Shown piece by piece: positions 1 through 5,245 of a stretch of DNA of 5,895 bases (position 1 is the stretch's first letter; each line of letters starts with the position of its first letter). The DNA comes from an uncultured Clostridium sp. (lineage in GTDB: Bacteria; Bacillota; Clostridia; Lachnospirales; Anaerotignaceae). The translations under genes and the position numbers were made by a program. The stretch lies in contig CAMXTM010000139.1 of the NCBI GenBank assembly GCA_947246775.1, positions 1 through 5,895 of the forward strand, in the 5' to 3' direction. The notes under the pieces were generated by a model. That model was not told the DNA's origin. It did not search any database and worked only from the letters and a program-made list of their open reading frames with translations.

Positions 1-126
1 AAATTGAAGCCTTTATCTGAAAATGCTGTTAGCGGATTTTCAGAAATAGGCAATCTTGTTGTAGAAGAACCAGATATCGAAAAAATCAATCAAAATTTGA
101 TTGATTTTATAAAAAAACAAAGTTAA
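1..126 (+). CDS. C-terminal fragment of an unrecognised protein (5' end outside window)
   Basis: Frame 1 is open from the first base to a TAA at 124-126, giving 41 residues ending in NLIDFIKKQS. The start lies outside the window. The visible tail is acidic, then ends in an amphipathic, lysine-rich stretch that is probably helical. That is too little to assign a family, so no function is claimed. It is probably real coding sequence: the frame ends only 17 bases before the next plus-strand start, the ribosome binding site of that gene sits in the gap, and no terminator separates them. The two are therefore probably co-transcribed and share the terminator at 457-510. Confidence 0.6.
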   Translation, partial: KLKPLSENAVSGFSEIGNLVVEEPDIEKINQNLIDFIKKQS

Positions 127-130
127 AGAA

Positions 131-136
131 AGGAAG
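131..136 (+). promoter_or_regulatory. Ribosome binding site for the 102-residue hypothetical protein
   Basis: AGGAAG lies 7 bases before the ATG at 144, directly after the stop codon of the upstream partial gene. It supports this ATG as the true start. Confidence 0.7.
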
Positions 137-143
137 TTATAGT

Positions 144-452
144 ATGTCTGAAACAGAAAAAAAACAATTTGTTATTTCTAAAATAAAACAAATTGTAAAA
201 GATGAAAGTTTTAAAATTGATGCTTTTTATTTTTGCGGTTTCCCTGGAGGAACACCAAACGAAAAATTAAAAAATGTTTGTGAAAAGTATTTAAAAGCAG
301 TAGAGAATGACAATGTAGATGCAGAAATAAAACAAAATTTGATAGTAGAATTGGAAAATGCGATTGGAAAACTAGAGAAAGAAAAAGCAGGTATGGTAGT
401 TAACAATATGCAAGATGTAAAAGATGTGCTGGATAATAAAGAGTATTTGTAA
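144..452 (+). CDS. Hypothetical protein, 102 residues, lysine/glutamate-rich
   Basis: This is a complete ORF with an ATG, a well-spaced AGGAAG ribosome binding site and a strong terminator 5 bases after the stop. I do not recognise the family. The protein is small, soluble and highly charged, with no signal peptide or membrane segment. Residues 1-22 and roughly 38-88 look helical, and residues 61-82 are rich in Lys, Glu and Leu and could form a helical hairpin or short coiled coil. A compact motif, FYFCGFPGGTPN (about 28-39), with Cys31 and a Gly-rich turn, separates the two helical parts and is the best seed for a search. It follows an unrecognised gene, probably in one transcript, and converges on a SUKH gene. 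Small acidic/basic proteins beside SUKH genes are sometimes immunity proteins, but nothing in this sequence shows that. Confidence 0.75.
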   Translation: MSETEKKQFVISKIKQIVKDESFKIDAFYFCGFPGGTPNEKLKNVCEKYLKAVENDNVDAEIKQNLIVELENAIGKLEKEKAGMVVNNMQDVKDVLDNKEYL

Positions 453-456
453 AAGA

Positions 457-510
457 AATAACCATTACGTTTGTTATTAAAATGATTGGCGTAATGGTTA
501 TTCGTTTTTT
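457..510 (+). terminator. Rho-independent terminator, probably bidirectional
   Basis: AATAACCATTACG (457-469) pairs perfectly with CGTAATGGTTATT (490-502), a 13-bp stem with a 20-base loop. A six-T run at 505-510 follows on the plus strand, ending the transcript of the 102-residue gene. On the minus strand the same stem is followed by the T-rich TTTCTTTT, so it may also stop the convergent azlC-azlD-SUKH transcript, for which no other terminator is visible. Confidence 0.85.
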
Positions 511-599
511 GTTGTGTCGTGTTCGGGCAAACAAAATGCAATTTCAAAAAAGTCTTTTCCTCTGATTTTAGTAATAATTTGAATTGATTGCAGGCAGCA

Positions 600-1031
600 T
601 CAAGATACTTTTATAAAAATATCAATGCCGATTCCTTTTATAAGAAAATCCCTTAGCGATTTTGCAAGATATATCATTTCGTCTATATCTAAATTGTTAA
701 ATGCGACAATGTATAAACCAAATCCCTTTTTGCCATTTGCATATAGTAATACATTATCACACCCATCATCAGCAATTGCAATTCCCTCTGGTATATATTT
801 TTGTATATAATATGCTTGATTCATTTCTATACAACTTTTTGCACTCCAGATATGAACTTCTTTCCAATCTAGTATAAATTCTATTTCTTCACTATTTGCG
901 ATAATATCAAAATATTCTTGTGGTATGGTAACAGGTGAAAAAGATTTTAAATGATTGATAGAATGAATAGAGGAGATTTCTCCATATAAAAAAATTTGAT
1001 ATTTTGCTTTGATTTCATCTAAAAAGTCCAT
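600..1031 (-). CDS. SMI1/KNR4 (SUKH) family protein
   Basis: This 143-residue soluble protein has the layout of the SUKH (SMI1/KNR4) fold. It has an N-terminal helix, an IPQEY segment at 36-40 (the usual 'LPxdY' position before the helix FDIIANSEE), a Trp-containing strand near 56-62, a strand-turn-strand IAIADDGCDNVLLY at 84-97 where the family carries its glycine/acidic signature, then YIVAF and a C-terminal helix (about 114-132). In bacteria many SUKH proteins are immunity proteins for polymorphic or contact-dependent toxins, while others have unknown roles. No toxin gene is visible here. The ATG is preceded by GAAAGGA (1041-1047) at 9 bases. The start is 30 bases after azlD with no terminator between, so it is probably the third gene of the azlCD operon. 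The SUKH call is fairly secure at family level; the immunity role is only a possibility. Confidence 0.75.
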   Translation of the reverse strand: MDFLDEIKAKYQIFLYGEISSIHSINHLKSFSPVTIPQEYFDIIANSEEIEFILDWKEVHIWSAKSCIEMNQAYYIQKYIPEGIAIADDGCDNVLLYANGKKGFGLYIVAFNNLDIDEMIYLAKSLRDFLIKGIGIDIFIKVS

Positions 1032-1061
1032 AGATTGATTTCCTTTCTATCATTGTATCTT

Positions 1062-1391
1062 TTATGGAAATAAAAGTTGTACTAAAATCATATAGCAAGC
1101 TGTACCGCCTGCAATAGACAACAACATTTGCCTTTTCCATAGATGAAGCAATACAACTACTACAATAGAAATAAATTCTGGTATACCATGTGTTCCGCTC
1201 AGTAAACTAACATTTTTTAAACAATAGACCACCAACATAGCAAATATAGCACAAGGTAGTGCCTTCCCTACATATTGTACATATTGAGGCGTAGGTTTTT
1301 TAGAGGAAAAAACCAAAAATGGCAAAAATCTTGTTGTCATAGTACCTAGTACACAAATAGCAATGGTAATGATTTGTTGTGTTGTTGTCAT
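1062..1391 (-). CDS. azlD: AzlD-family branched-chain amino acid transport subunit
   Basis: This 109-residue, very hydrophobic protein is the small partner of AzlC in a two-component exporter for branched-chain amino acids (AzlCD in Bacillus subtilis; BrnFE in Corynebacterium), acting in the cytoplasmic membrane. The length is typical. About four membrane segments are visible: roughly 5-28 (starting after MTTTQQ), 36-57, 70-85 and 90-108. The family-typical TRFLPFLVF stretch is at 20-28, and a conserved-looking Pro-Cys pair occurs in [10 protein letters not shown]. Its ATG overlaps the azlC stop as ATGA (1388-1391), which indicates translational coupling. A GAGAGGG site lies inside the end of azlC (1401-1407), 9 bases upstream of the start. 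The substrate is inferred from the family and from the neighbouring threonine deaminase gene; other amino acids are possible. Confidence 0.88.
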   Translation of the reverse strand: MTTTQQIITIAICVLGTMTTRFLPFLVFSSKKPTPQYVQYVGKALPCAIFAMLVVYCLKNVSLLSGTHGIPEFISIVVVVLLHLWKRQMLLSIAGGTACYMILVQLLFP

Positions 1392-2080
1392 GAAAAACCG
1401 CCCTCTCTTTCAATTGGTTTACGAAATGCTGTTAAAAGTGCTAATATTCCCATCATAGTTGGTATCATAAAATTATCTGCTTTAAATATTAACAGGCAAA
1501 CAATAGATACTACCATGCCAATGAGTGCAGTCCAATGTTTTTCTTCTTTGAGATATTGCTCTAAAAATATGACAACAAACATTGCTGTCATAACAAAGTC
1601 TAATCCTGATGTATCAAACTTGATAAAAGAACCTAATATACCACCTAGTGTTGCACCAGAAACCCAATAAAAATGATTGAGTGCAGTTACCCAAAACATA
1701 AACCAACCCTCATCAACATCTTTTGGAATATTTGCTGTATAGTTTAGTGAAAAAGTTTCATCACACATACCAAATATCAAATACCATTTTTTCCAACCTT
1801 TATTTTTATATTTATCAAGCATGGAGATGCCATAAAATAAGTGTCTTGCTTGTATCATCAATGTTACCAATATTGCCTGTAAGGGGTTAAATACACCTAA
1901 CATCATATTTGCTACGATAAACTCTAAGGAACCTGCAAAGATTGTCAAACTCATTAGCATAGGATACCAAAAAGAAAATCCTAATACATTCATATAAATA
2001 CCGTATGTAATGCCAATAAACCAAAATCCTGCAAATATAGGTATTGTGTGTGGAAAAGCAGCTTTTAATGCTTTTTTCAT
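1388..2080 (-). CDS. azlC: AzlC-family branched-chain amino acid exporter permease
   Basis: This 230-residue integral membrane protein is the large subunit of the AzlCD exporter. Family features include FIGITYGI in the first membrane helix (about 14-32), the [11 protein letters not shown] block at 45-55 (usually FAGxxQF; here Glu replaces the common Gln), QARHLFYG at 77-84, and the acidic DE at 107-108 followed by a Ser/Leu-rich turn. Further hydrophobic segments lie near 126-150, 160-177, 183-200 and 203-219. Length is normal for the family. The start is supported by AGGGAGGA (2089-2096), 8 bases before the ATG. It overlaps azlD by four bases and is the first gene of a probable three-gene operon with azlD and the SUKH gene. 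In B. subtilis azlCD expression is controlled by the Lrp-like repressor AzlB; no regulator gene is present in this window. Confidence 0.9.
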   Translation of the reverse strand: MKKALKAAFPHTIPIFAGFWFIGITYGIYMNVLGFSFWYPMLMSLTIFAGSLEFIVANMMLGVFNPLQAILVTLMIQARHLFYGISMLDKYKNKGWKKWYLIFGMCDETFSLNYTANIPKDVDEGWFMFWVTALNHFYWVSGATLGGILGSFIKFDTSGLDFVMTAMFVVIFLEQYLKEEKHWTALIGMVVSIVCLLIFKADNFMIPTMMGILALLTAFRKPIEREGGFS

Positions 2081-2113
2081 GTTGATAATCCTCCCTAATT
2101 GTTTTTAAAAAGT

Positions 2114-2143
2114 ATTATAACACTTTCTATTTCAAACAAACAA
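2114..2143 (-). promoter_or_regulatory. Probable sigma-A promoter of the azlC operon
   Basis: On the minus strand a perfect TATAAT (2114-2119) lies 18 bases downstream of TTGTTT (2138-2143). Transcription would start near 2107, leaving a leader of only about 25 bases, too short for a T-box or riboswitch. The -35 element lies 14 bases downstream of the ilvA terminator, so the two operons are packed closely. Confidence 0.65.
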
Positions 2144-2157
2144 TGGAGATATAACAC

Positions 2158-2196
2158 AAAAAAAAGGTAGAATATGGTTACCTATTCTACCTTTTT
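2158..2196 (-). terminator. Rho-independent terminator of the ridA-ilvA operon
   Basis: AAAAAGGTAGAAT (2161-2173) pairs perfectly with ATTCTACCTTTTT (2184-2196), a 13-bp stem with a 10-base loop. It starts 14 bases after the ilvA stop. On the minus strand it runs into a T stretch (complement of the A run at 2158-2165). The sequence also has Ts on the plus-strand side, so it could work in both directions. Confidence 0.9.
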
Positions 2197-2210
2197 GCTA
2201 TACTTTATAA

Positions 2211-3407
2211 TTAGGAGTGGAATATTTTATATCCATTTTGTTCCAATGCATTACAAATTTCACTAGAATGTTCCAAATTTCTTGTTTCTAGTACCATAGA
2301 TACAATACAAGAATTTACTTCAGATTCTTTGGATTCTCTTTGATGGTCTATTGTAATGATATTTGCTCCTGTTTTGGAAATTACCTGTAACAAATTGATT
2401 AACTGACCTGGTTTATCTACTACTTTTGTTGTAATTTCTGTAATTCTTCCTGTTTTTGTCAAGCCTTTTGTAATGACTCTTGATAATATGCTAACATCAA
2501 TGTTACCACCTGAAATAACACAAGCTACTTTTTTACCTTTTAATTCTGGTACTTTATCAAACATAACCGCTGCAACAGTGGTTGCGCCTGCACCTTCTGC
2601 TACTGTTTTTTGTGTTTCCATCAGTGTCAATATTGCTGTAGCAATTTCGTCTTCTGTTACGGTTACAACACCATCTAAATATTTTTGGCACATTGCAAAG
2701 GTTAAATCTCCAGGTTTTTTTACTGCAATACCATCTGCTATAGTGGATACGCTTTCTAATTCTATAATTTCGCCTTTATTGATAGAATCATACATACTTG
2801 GAGCGCCTGCTGCCTGTACACCATATACTTTACAGTCTGGTTTTAATGATTTTATAGCACAAGCAACGCCGCTTGCTAAACCGCCACCACCAATTGCTAC
2901 AAATACAGCATCAATATGTGGTTCTTGCTCTAATATTTCAAGACCAATTGTGCCTTGTCCTGCAATTACTTTTTCATCATTAAAAGGGTGTACAAAAGTA
3001 TACCCTTGTGCTTCTGTCAATTCTACTGCTTTTGCATAAGCATCATCATATACTCCAGGTACAAGCACAACATTTCCGCCAAATCCTCTTGTTGCTTCTA
3101 CCTTTGAAAGTGGTGCGCCTGCTGGAATACATATTGTAGAACGAATCCCATTTTTTGTTGCAGAAAGTGCAACGCCTTGTGCATGGTTTCCTGCTGAGCA
3201 AGCAATTACACCTTTTGCCTTTTCTTCTGGTGTTAATGATGAAATTTTATTATATGCACCTCTCAATTTGAAAGAGCCTGTTAACTGTAAATTTTCTGCT
3301 TTAATATATACATTTTCTCCAATTTTAGGTGCTGAAAATAATGGTGTAACACGTGCAACGCCTTCTAAATTTCGTTTTGCTTCTTGAATCATTTCTAACG
3401 TAACCAT
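2211..3407 (-). CDS. ilvA: Threonine ammonia-lyase (threonine deaminase) with C-terminal ACT domain
   Basis: This is a PLP-dependent enzyme converting L-threonine to 2-oxobutyrate and ammonia, the first committed step of isoleucine synthesis or a step in threonine catabolism. The protein is 398 residues from the preferred start. The fold-type II catalytic domain (about 1-315) shows TGSFKLRGA with the PLP-binding Lys47, the substrate loop SAGNHAQG (71-78), the phosphate-binding GGGG (173-176) and SGGN (299-302). Residues about 321-398 form one ACT domain (GRITEITTKVVDKPGQLINLL) expected to bind an amino acid effector. This matches the roughly 400-residue single-ACT class, longer than ACT-less TdcB and shorter than E. 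coli IlvA. An ATG five codons upstream (3420-3422) exists, but the GGAGGAG ribosome binding site (3413-3419) overlaps those codons, so the ATG at 3405-3407 is chosen. It lies 34 bases after ridA in the same operon. Confidence 0.93.
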   Translation of the reverse strand: MVTLEMIQEAKRNLEGVARVTPLFSAPKIGENVYIKAENLQLTGSFKLRGAYNKISSLTPEEKAKGVIACSAGNHAQGVALSATKNGIRSTICIPAGAPLSKVEATRGFGGNVVLVPGVYDDAYAKAVELTEAQGYTFVHPFNDEKVIAGQGTIGLEILEQEPHIDAVFVAIGGGGLASGVACAIKSLKPDCKVYGVQAAGAPSMYDSINKGEIIELESVSTIADGIAVKKPGDLTFAMCQKYLDGVVTVTEDEIATAILTLMETQKTVAEGAGATTVAAVMFDKVPELKGKKVACVISGGNIDVSILSRVITKGLTKTGRITEITTKVVDKPGQLINLLQVISKTGANIITIDHQRESKESEVNSCIVSMVLETRNLEHSSEICNALEQNGYKIFHS

Positions 3408-3412
3408 TTTTT

Positions 3413-3419
3413 CTCCTCC
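3413..3419 (-). promoter_or_regulatory. Ribosome binding site that decides the ilvA start
   Basis: The minus strand reads GGAGGAG five bases before the ATG at 3405-3407. It would encode Gly-Gly-Glu if the upstream ATG at 3420-3422 were used, and that upstream ATG has no comparable site in front of it. Confidence 0.85.
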
Positions 3420-3441
3420 CATTTTTGCCTTACATCATTTA

Positions 3442-3822
3442 TTATTTGTTTGTTGCTGCAATAATTTCTACTTCACACAATACTTTTTTAGGCAAGTCTT
3501 TTACTGCAACGCAAGAACGTGCTGGTTTACTTACAAAATATTTAGCATATACTTCATTAAATGTTTGGAAATCTCCCATATCTGCTAAAAAGCAAGTTGT
3601 TTTGATAACGTTTTCAAAACCAAGACCATTTTCTTCTAATATTGCAGAAACGTTTTTCATAACTTGTTCTGCCTGTCCTACAATATCCGTTGCGACTACA
3701 TCGCCTACTGCTGGGTCAATGGGGATTTGTCCAGAAGCGAATAAAAATCCGTTATACTCTATTGCTTGGGAATATGGGCCGATTGCAGCAGGTGCTTTTG
3801 TTGTATTTGTTACTTTAAACAT
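3442..3822 (-). CDS. ridA: RidA family enamine/imine deaminase (YjgF/YER057c/UK114)
   Basis: This 126-residue protein of standard length is a cytosolic homotrimer in characterised relatives. RidA hydrolyses 2-aminoacrylate and 2-iminobutanoate, the reactive products released by PLP-dependent serine/threonine dehydratases, to the 2-oxo acids. Visible signatures are the N-terminal AIGPYSQAI (Tyr17), FASGQIPIDP (Ser30-Gly31), KTTCFLADM, FNEVYAKYF and PARSCVAV with Arg102, the residue equivalent to the substrate-carboxylate-binding Arg105 of E. coli RidA. The C-terminal signature is CEVEIIA with Glu117, equivalent to E. coli Glu120. This set marks the active RidA subfamily rather than an arginine-lacking Rid homologue. 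The start has GGAGGA (3831-3836) 8 bases upstream. It is the first gene of an operon with ilvA, whose product makes exactly the RidA substrate. Confidence 0.95.
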   Translation of the reverse strand: MFKVTNTTKAPAAIGPYSQAIEYNGFLFASGQIPIDPAVGDVVATDIVGQAEQVMKNVSAILEENGLGFENVIKTTCFLADMGDFQTFNEVYAKYFVSKPARSCVAVKDLPKKVLCEVEIIAATNK

Positions 3823-3888
3823 TTTATCATTCCTCCAATATTTTTATATTTATTTTATTATTTTGTTTTCTCTATCATTACTATATTT

Positions 3889-3917
3889 ATTATATAAATA
3901 CTTTATTGTTTCGTCAA
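3889..3917 (-). promoter_or_regulatory. Sigma-A promoter of the ridA-ilvA operon
   Basis: On the minus strand TTGACG (3912-3917) and TATAAT (3889-3894) are separated by exactly 17 bases, a near-consensus pair. Initiation near 3882 gives a leader of about 60 bases before the ridA ATG. I see no T-box, attenuator hairpin or riboswitch in it. Confidence 0.8.
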
Positions 3918-4066
3918 TATGTTTTATTTCTATTGTATTTTTATTTATTGTTTATGCAATATATCTATTTTTTATTTTATTTGATTAAATTGCATATTAT
4001 TTTGTTGCAATAGAATCATTTTTTTGTACAACATTATTTTTGTCTATCTATCAAATACATTTTACT

Positions 4067-4150
4067 ATATAACACAATCACAAAAAATAATACTGCATAA
4101 TATTACTTGTAATATATTTGAAAATTTCGGTAAATTTTTTTGTGTTATAT
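4067..4150. repeat. Nested inverted repeat in the ridA upstream region
   Basis: ATATAACACAA (4067-4077) is matched perfectly by TTGTGTTATAT (4140-4150), an 11-bp inverted repeat with 62 bases between the arms. Inside lie two smaller perfect inverted repeats: ATATTAC-TT-GTAATAT (4100-4115) and AAAATTT-CGGT-AAATTTT (4121-4138). The last is followed on the plus strand by more Ts. The structure could be a folded RNA, a cluster of operators, a tiny non-coding element with terminal inverted repeats, or an effect of AT richness. No flanking direct repeat is seen. Confidence 0.5.
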
Positions 4151-4151
4151 G

Positions 4152-4165
4152 TAGTTTATAAACTA
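4152..4165. repeat. Perfect 14-bp palindrome
   Basis: TAGTTTATAAACTA is its own reverse complement with no spacer, which resembles a dimeric regulator site more than a terminator. It lies 38 bases beyond the oxidoreductase stop and 235 bases upstream of the ridA -35 element, so the target gene is unclear. Confidence 0.45.
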
Positions 4166-4202
4166 TTTTTACATTTTTGTCTCTAATCAAAAGACAAAGT
4201 AG

Positions 4203-5177
4203 TTATTCTTCTTCAGGATATTTCATATTCCAGTCTTTTCGTAATTTTGTCATTTGCTCCATAACATCTATTGTATAGTCCAAATGCATACAGTCACATT
4301 CTTTTGAAATTGTTTTTTCCATGTCTAATACTTCATATAAAAGGGCATAATCTGTTTTTCCTGATTCGATAACTTCTTTTTTATCTTCTTCTGTATAATA
4401 AATAACAGCTTTTTCTGCCCTTGGATAGTCATAAATTTCAACATATCCCTTTTCAAAGGCAGCAAGTCCTCTTTTTGGCTGTTTTGCATGAAGTGATAAG
4501 GATATGCTCGCCATTTCCTGTTTGTCATTCATAAGTAATATACCTGCTTGCTCATCTACTCCTGTCGGCGCAAATTTTACTTGTGATACAATTTGCTTTG
4601 GCTGTTGCGTAAAAAACCATCTTGCAAAAGAAAGCGCATATACGCCAATATCTAATAGTGCGCCTCCTGCTAGATTTTTATTAAAAAAGCGGTTCTTCAT
4701 ATCATATGGTTTATAACTTCCAAAATTTACCTGTATAAAGCGCAGCTCTCCAAGCACACCACTATCTATTACTTCTTTTACTTTTTGATATACTGGCATA
4801 TGATAAATTGTCATAGCTTCGGCAAGTATCAAATTGTTTTGTTTTGCTAATGTGACTGCTTGTTTTAGTTCTTCTTCATTTAATGTAATAGATTTTTCAC
4901 AAAGTACATGTTTACCGTTTTTGAGTGCTTGTATAATATAGTTGATATGTGTGTTGTGAGGCGTAGAAATATAAATAATATCTACATTTTCATCTGTAAA
5001 CATATCTTCTATTACATCATATACTTTTGATACATGATATTTTTGAGCAAAAGCAACTGCTTTTTCATGTGTTCTGTTTCCTACACTGTATAATGTTCTG
5101 CCTTGCTTTGCTAATGTTTCTGCTAATTGATTGGCAATAACGCCACAGCCTAATGTTGCCCAATGATATTCTTTCAT
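4203..5177 (-). CDS. Gfo/Idh/MocA family NAD(P)-dependent oxidoreductase (dihydrodiol dehydrogenase-like)
   Basis: This 324-residue protein is a complete cytosolic member of the family. The N-terminal Rossmann domain (about 1-122) has the dinucleotide loop LGCGVIA (9-15), the second-strand NRT (34-36) that commonly contacts the cofactor ribose, STPHNTH (71-77) and CEKS (93-96) with the conserved catalytic Lys95. The C-terminal domain (about 123-324) carries GGALLDIGVY (171-180). Asp176 and Tyr180 stand where many family members have Asp and His; Tyr is typical of the dimeric dihydrodiol dehydrogenase-like branch, which oxidises diols or sugars. The real substrate cannot be read from the sequence. 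The ATG is preceded by an unusual G-rich TGGGGGT site, 7 bases upstream (G run 5185-5189). It has its own promoter after the MATE gene and appears monocistronic. A link to the amino acid genes is not evident. Confidence 0.9.
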   Translation of the reverse strand: MKEYHWATLGCGVIANQLAETLAKQGRTLYSVGNRTHEKAVAFAQKYHVSKVYDVIEDMFTDENVDIIYISTPHNTHINYIIQALKNGKHVLCEKSITLNEEELKQAVTLAKQNNLILAEAMTIYHMPVYQKVKEVIDSGVLGELRFIQVNFGSYKPYDMKNRFFNKNLAGGALLDIGVYALSFARWFFTQQPKQIVSQVKFAPTGVDEQAGILLMNDKQEMASISLSLHAKQPKRGLAAFEKGYVEIYDYPRAEKAVIYYTEEDKKEVIESGKTDYALLYEVLDMEKTISKECDCMHLDYTIDVMEQMTKLRKDWNMKYPEEE

Positions 5178-5213
5178 AATGCTACCCCCAATAAAATAAA
5201 ATCTTTTTTTATT

Positions 5214-5242
5214 ATTGTATTGGCATATTGATAAATAAGCAA
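5214..5242 (-). promoter_or_regulatory. Probable promoter of the oxidoreductase gene, with an overlapping inverted repeat
   Basis: On the minus strand TTGCTT (5237-5242) and TACAAT (5214-5219) are 17 bases apart, beginning 3 bases after the MATE stop codon. An inverted repeat GTATTG (5217-5222) / CAATAC (5240-5245) overlaps half of each promoter element, a possible operator. It is not a terminator, as no T run follows it on the minus strand. Confidence 0.55.
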
Positions 5243-5245
5243 TAC

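Larger units (their letters stand above)
3918..4202. other. Non-coding, extremely AT-rich intergenic region
   Basis: No ORF here has a credible start, ribosome binding site and length on either strand. The stretch holds the nested inverted repeat at 4067-4150 and the palindrome at 4152-4165. It also has a TTGTACAA palindrome (4024-4031), a short repeat pair ATTGCA/TGCAAT (3989-3994 and 4006-4011), and a 7-bp hairpin TTTGTCT/AGACAAA (4176-4182 and 4192-4198). The last lies just after the oxidoreductase stop but lacks a T tract on the minus strand, so it is at best a weak terminator. Confidence 0.6.

Noticed and set aside
227..547. A minus-strand frame of 106 codons
   Set aside because: It is a Phe/Ser/Asn-rich shadow of the 102-residue plus-strand gene and crosses the terminator hairpin at 457-510.
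2473..3039. A 188-codon plus-strand frame
   Set aside because: It is a shadow of ilvA on the opposite strand, rich in Ser/Thr/Pro/Ala from the reversed codons, with no start signals.
3823..3888. Possible T-box or riboswitch leader before ridA-ilvA
   Set aside because: The leader is only about 60 bases, lacks a T-box sequence or a specifier loop, and has no terminator/antiterminator pair.
3425..3988. A 187-codon plus-strand frame antisense to ridA, with hydrophobic C-terminal residues
   Set aside because: It starts at a TTG with no ribosome binding site, is antisense to a clear ridA gene, and its hydrophobic end is only a translation of T-rich intergenic DNA.
4176..4198. Hairpin TTTGTCT/AGACAAA as the terminator of the oxidoreductase gene
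   Set aside because: The stem is only 7 bp and on the minus strand it is followed by A-rich rather than T-rich sequence, so it is not called as a terminator.
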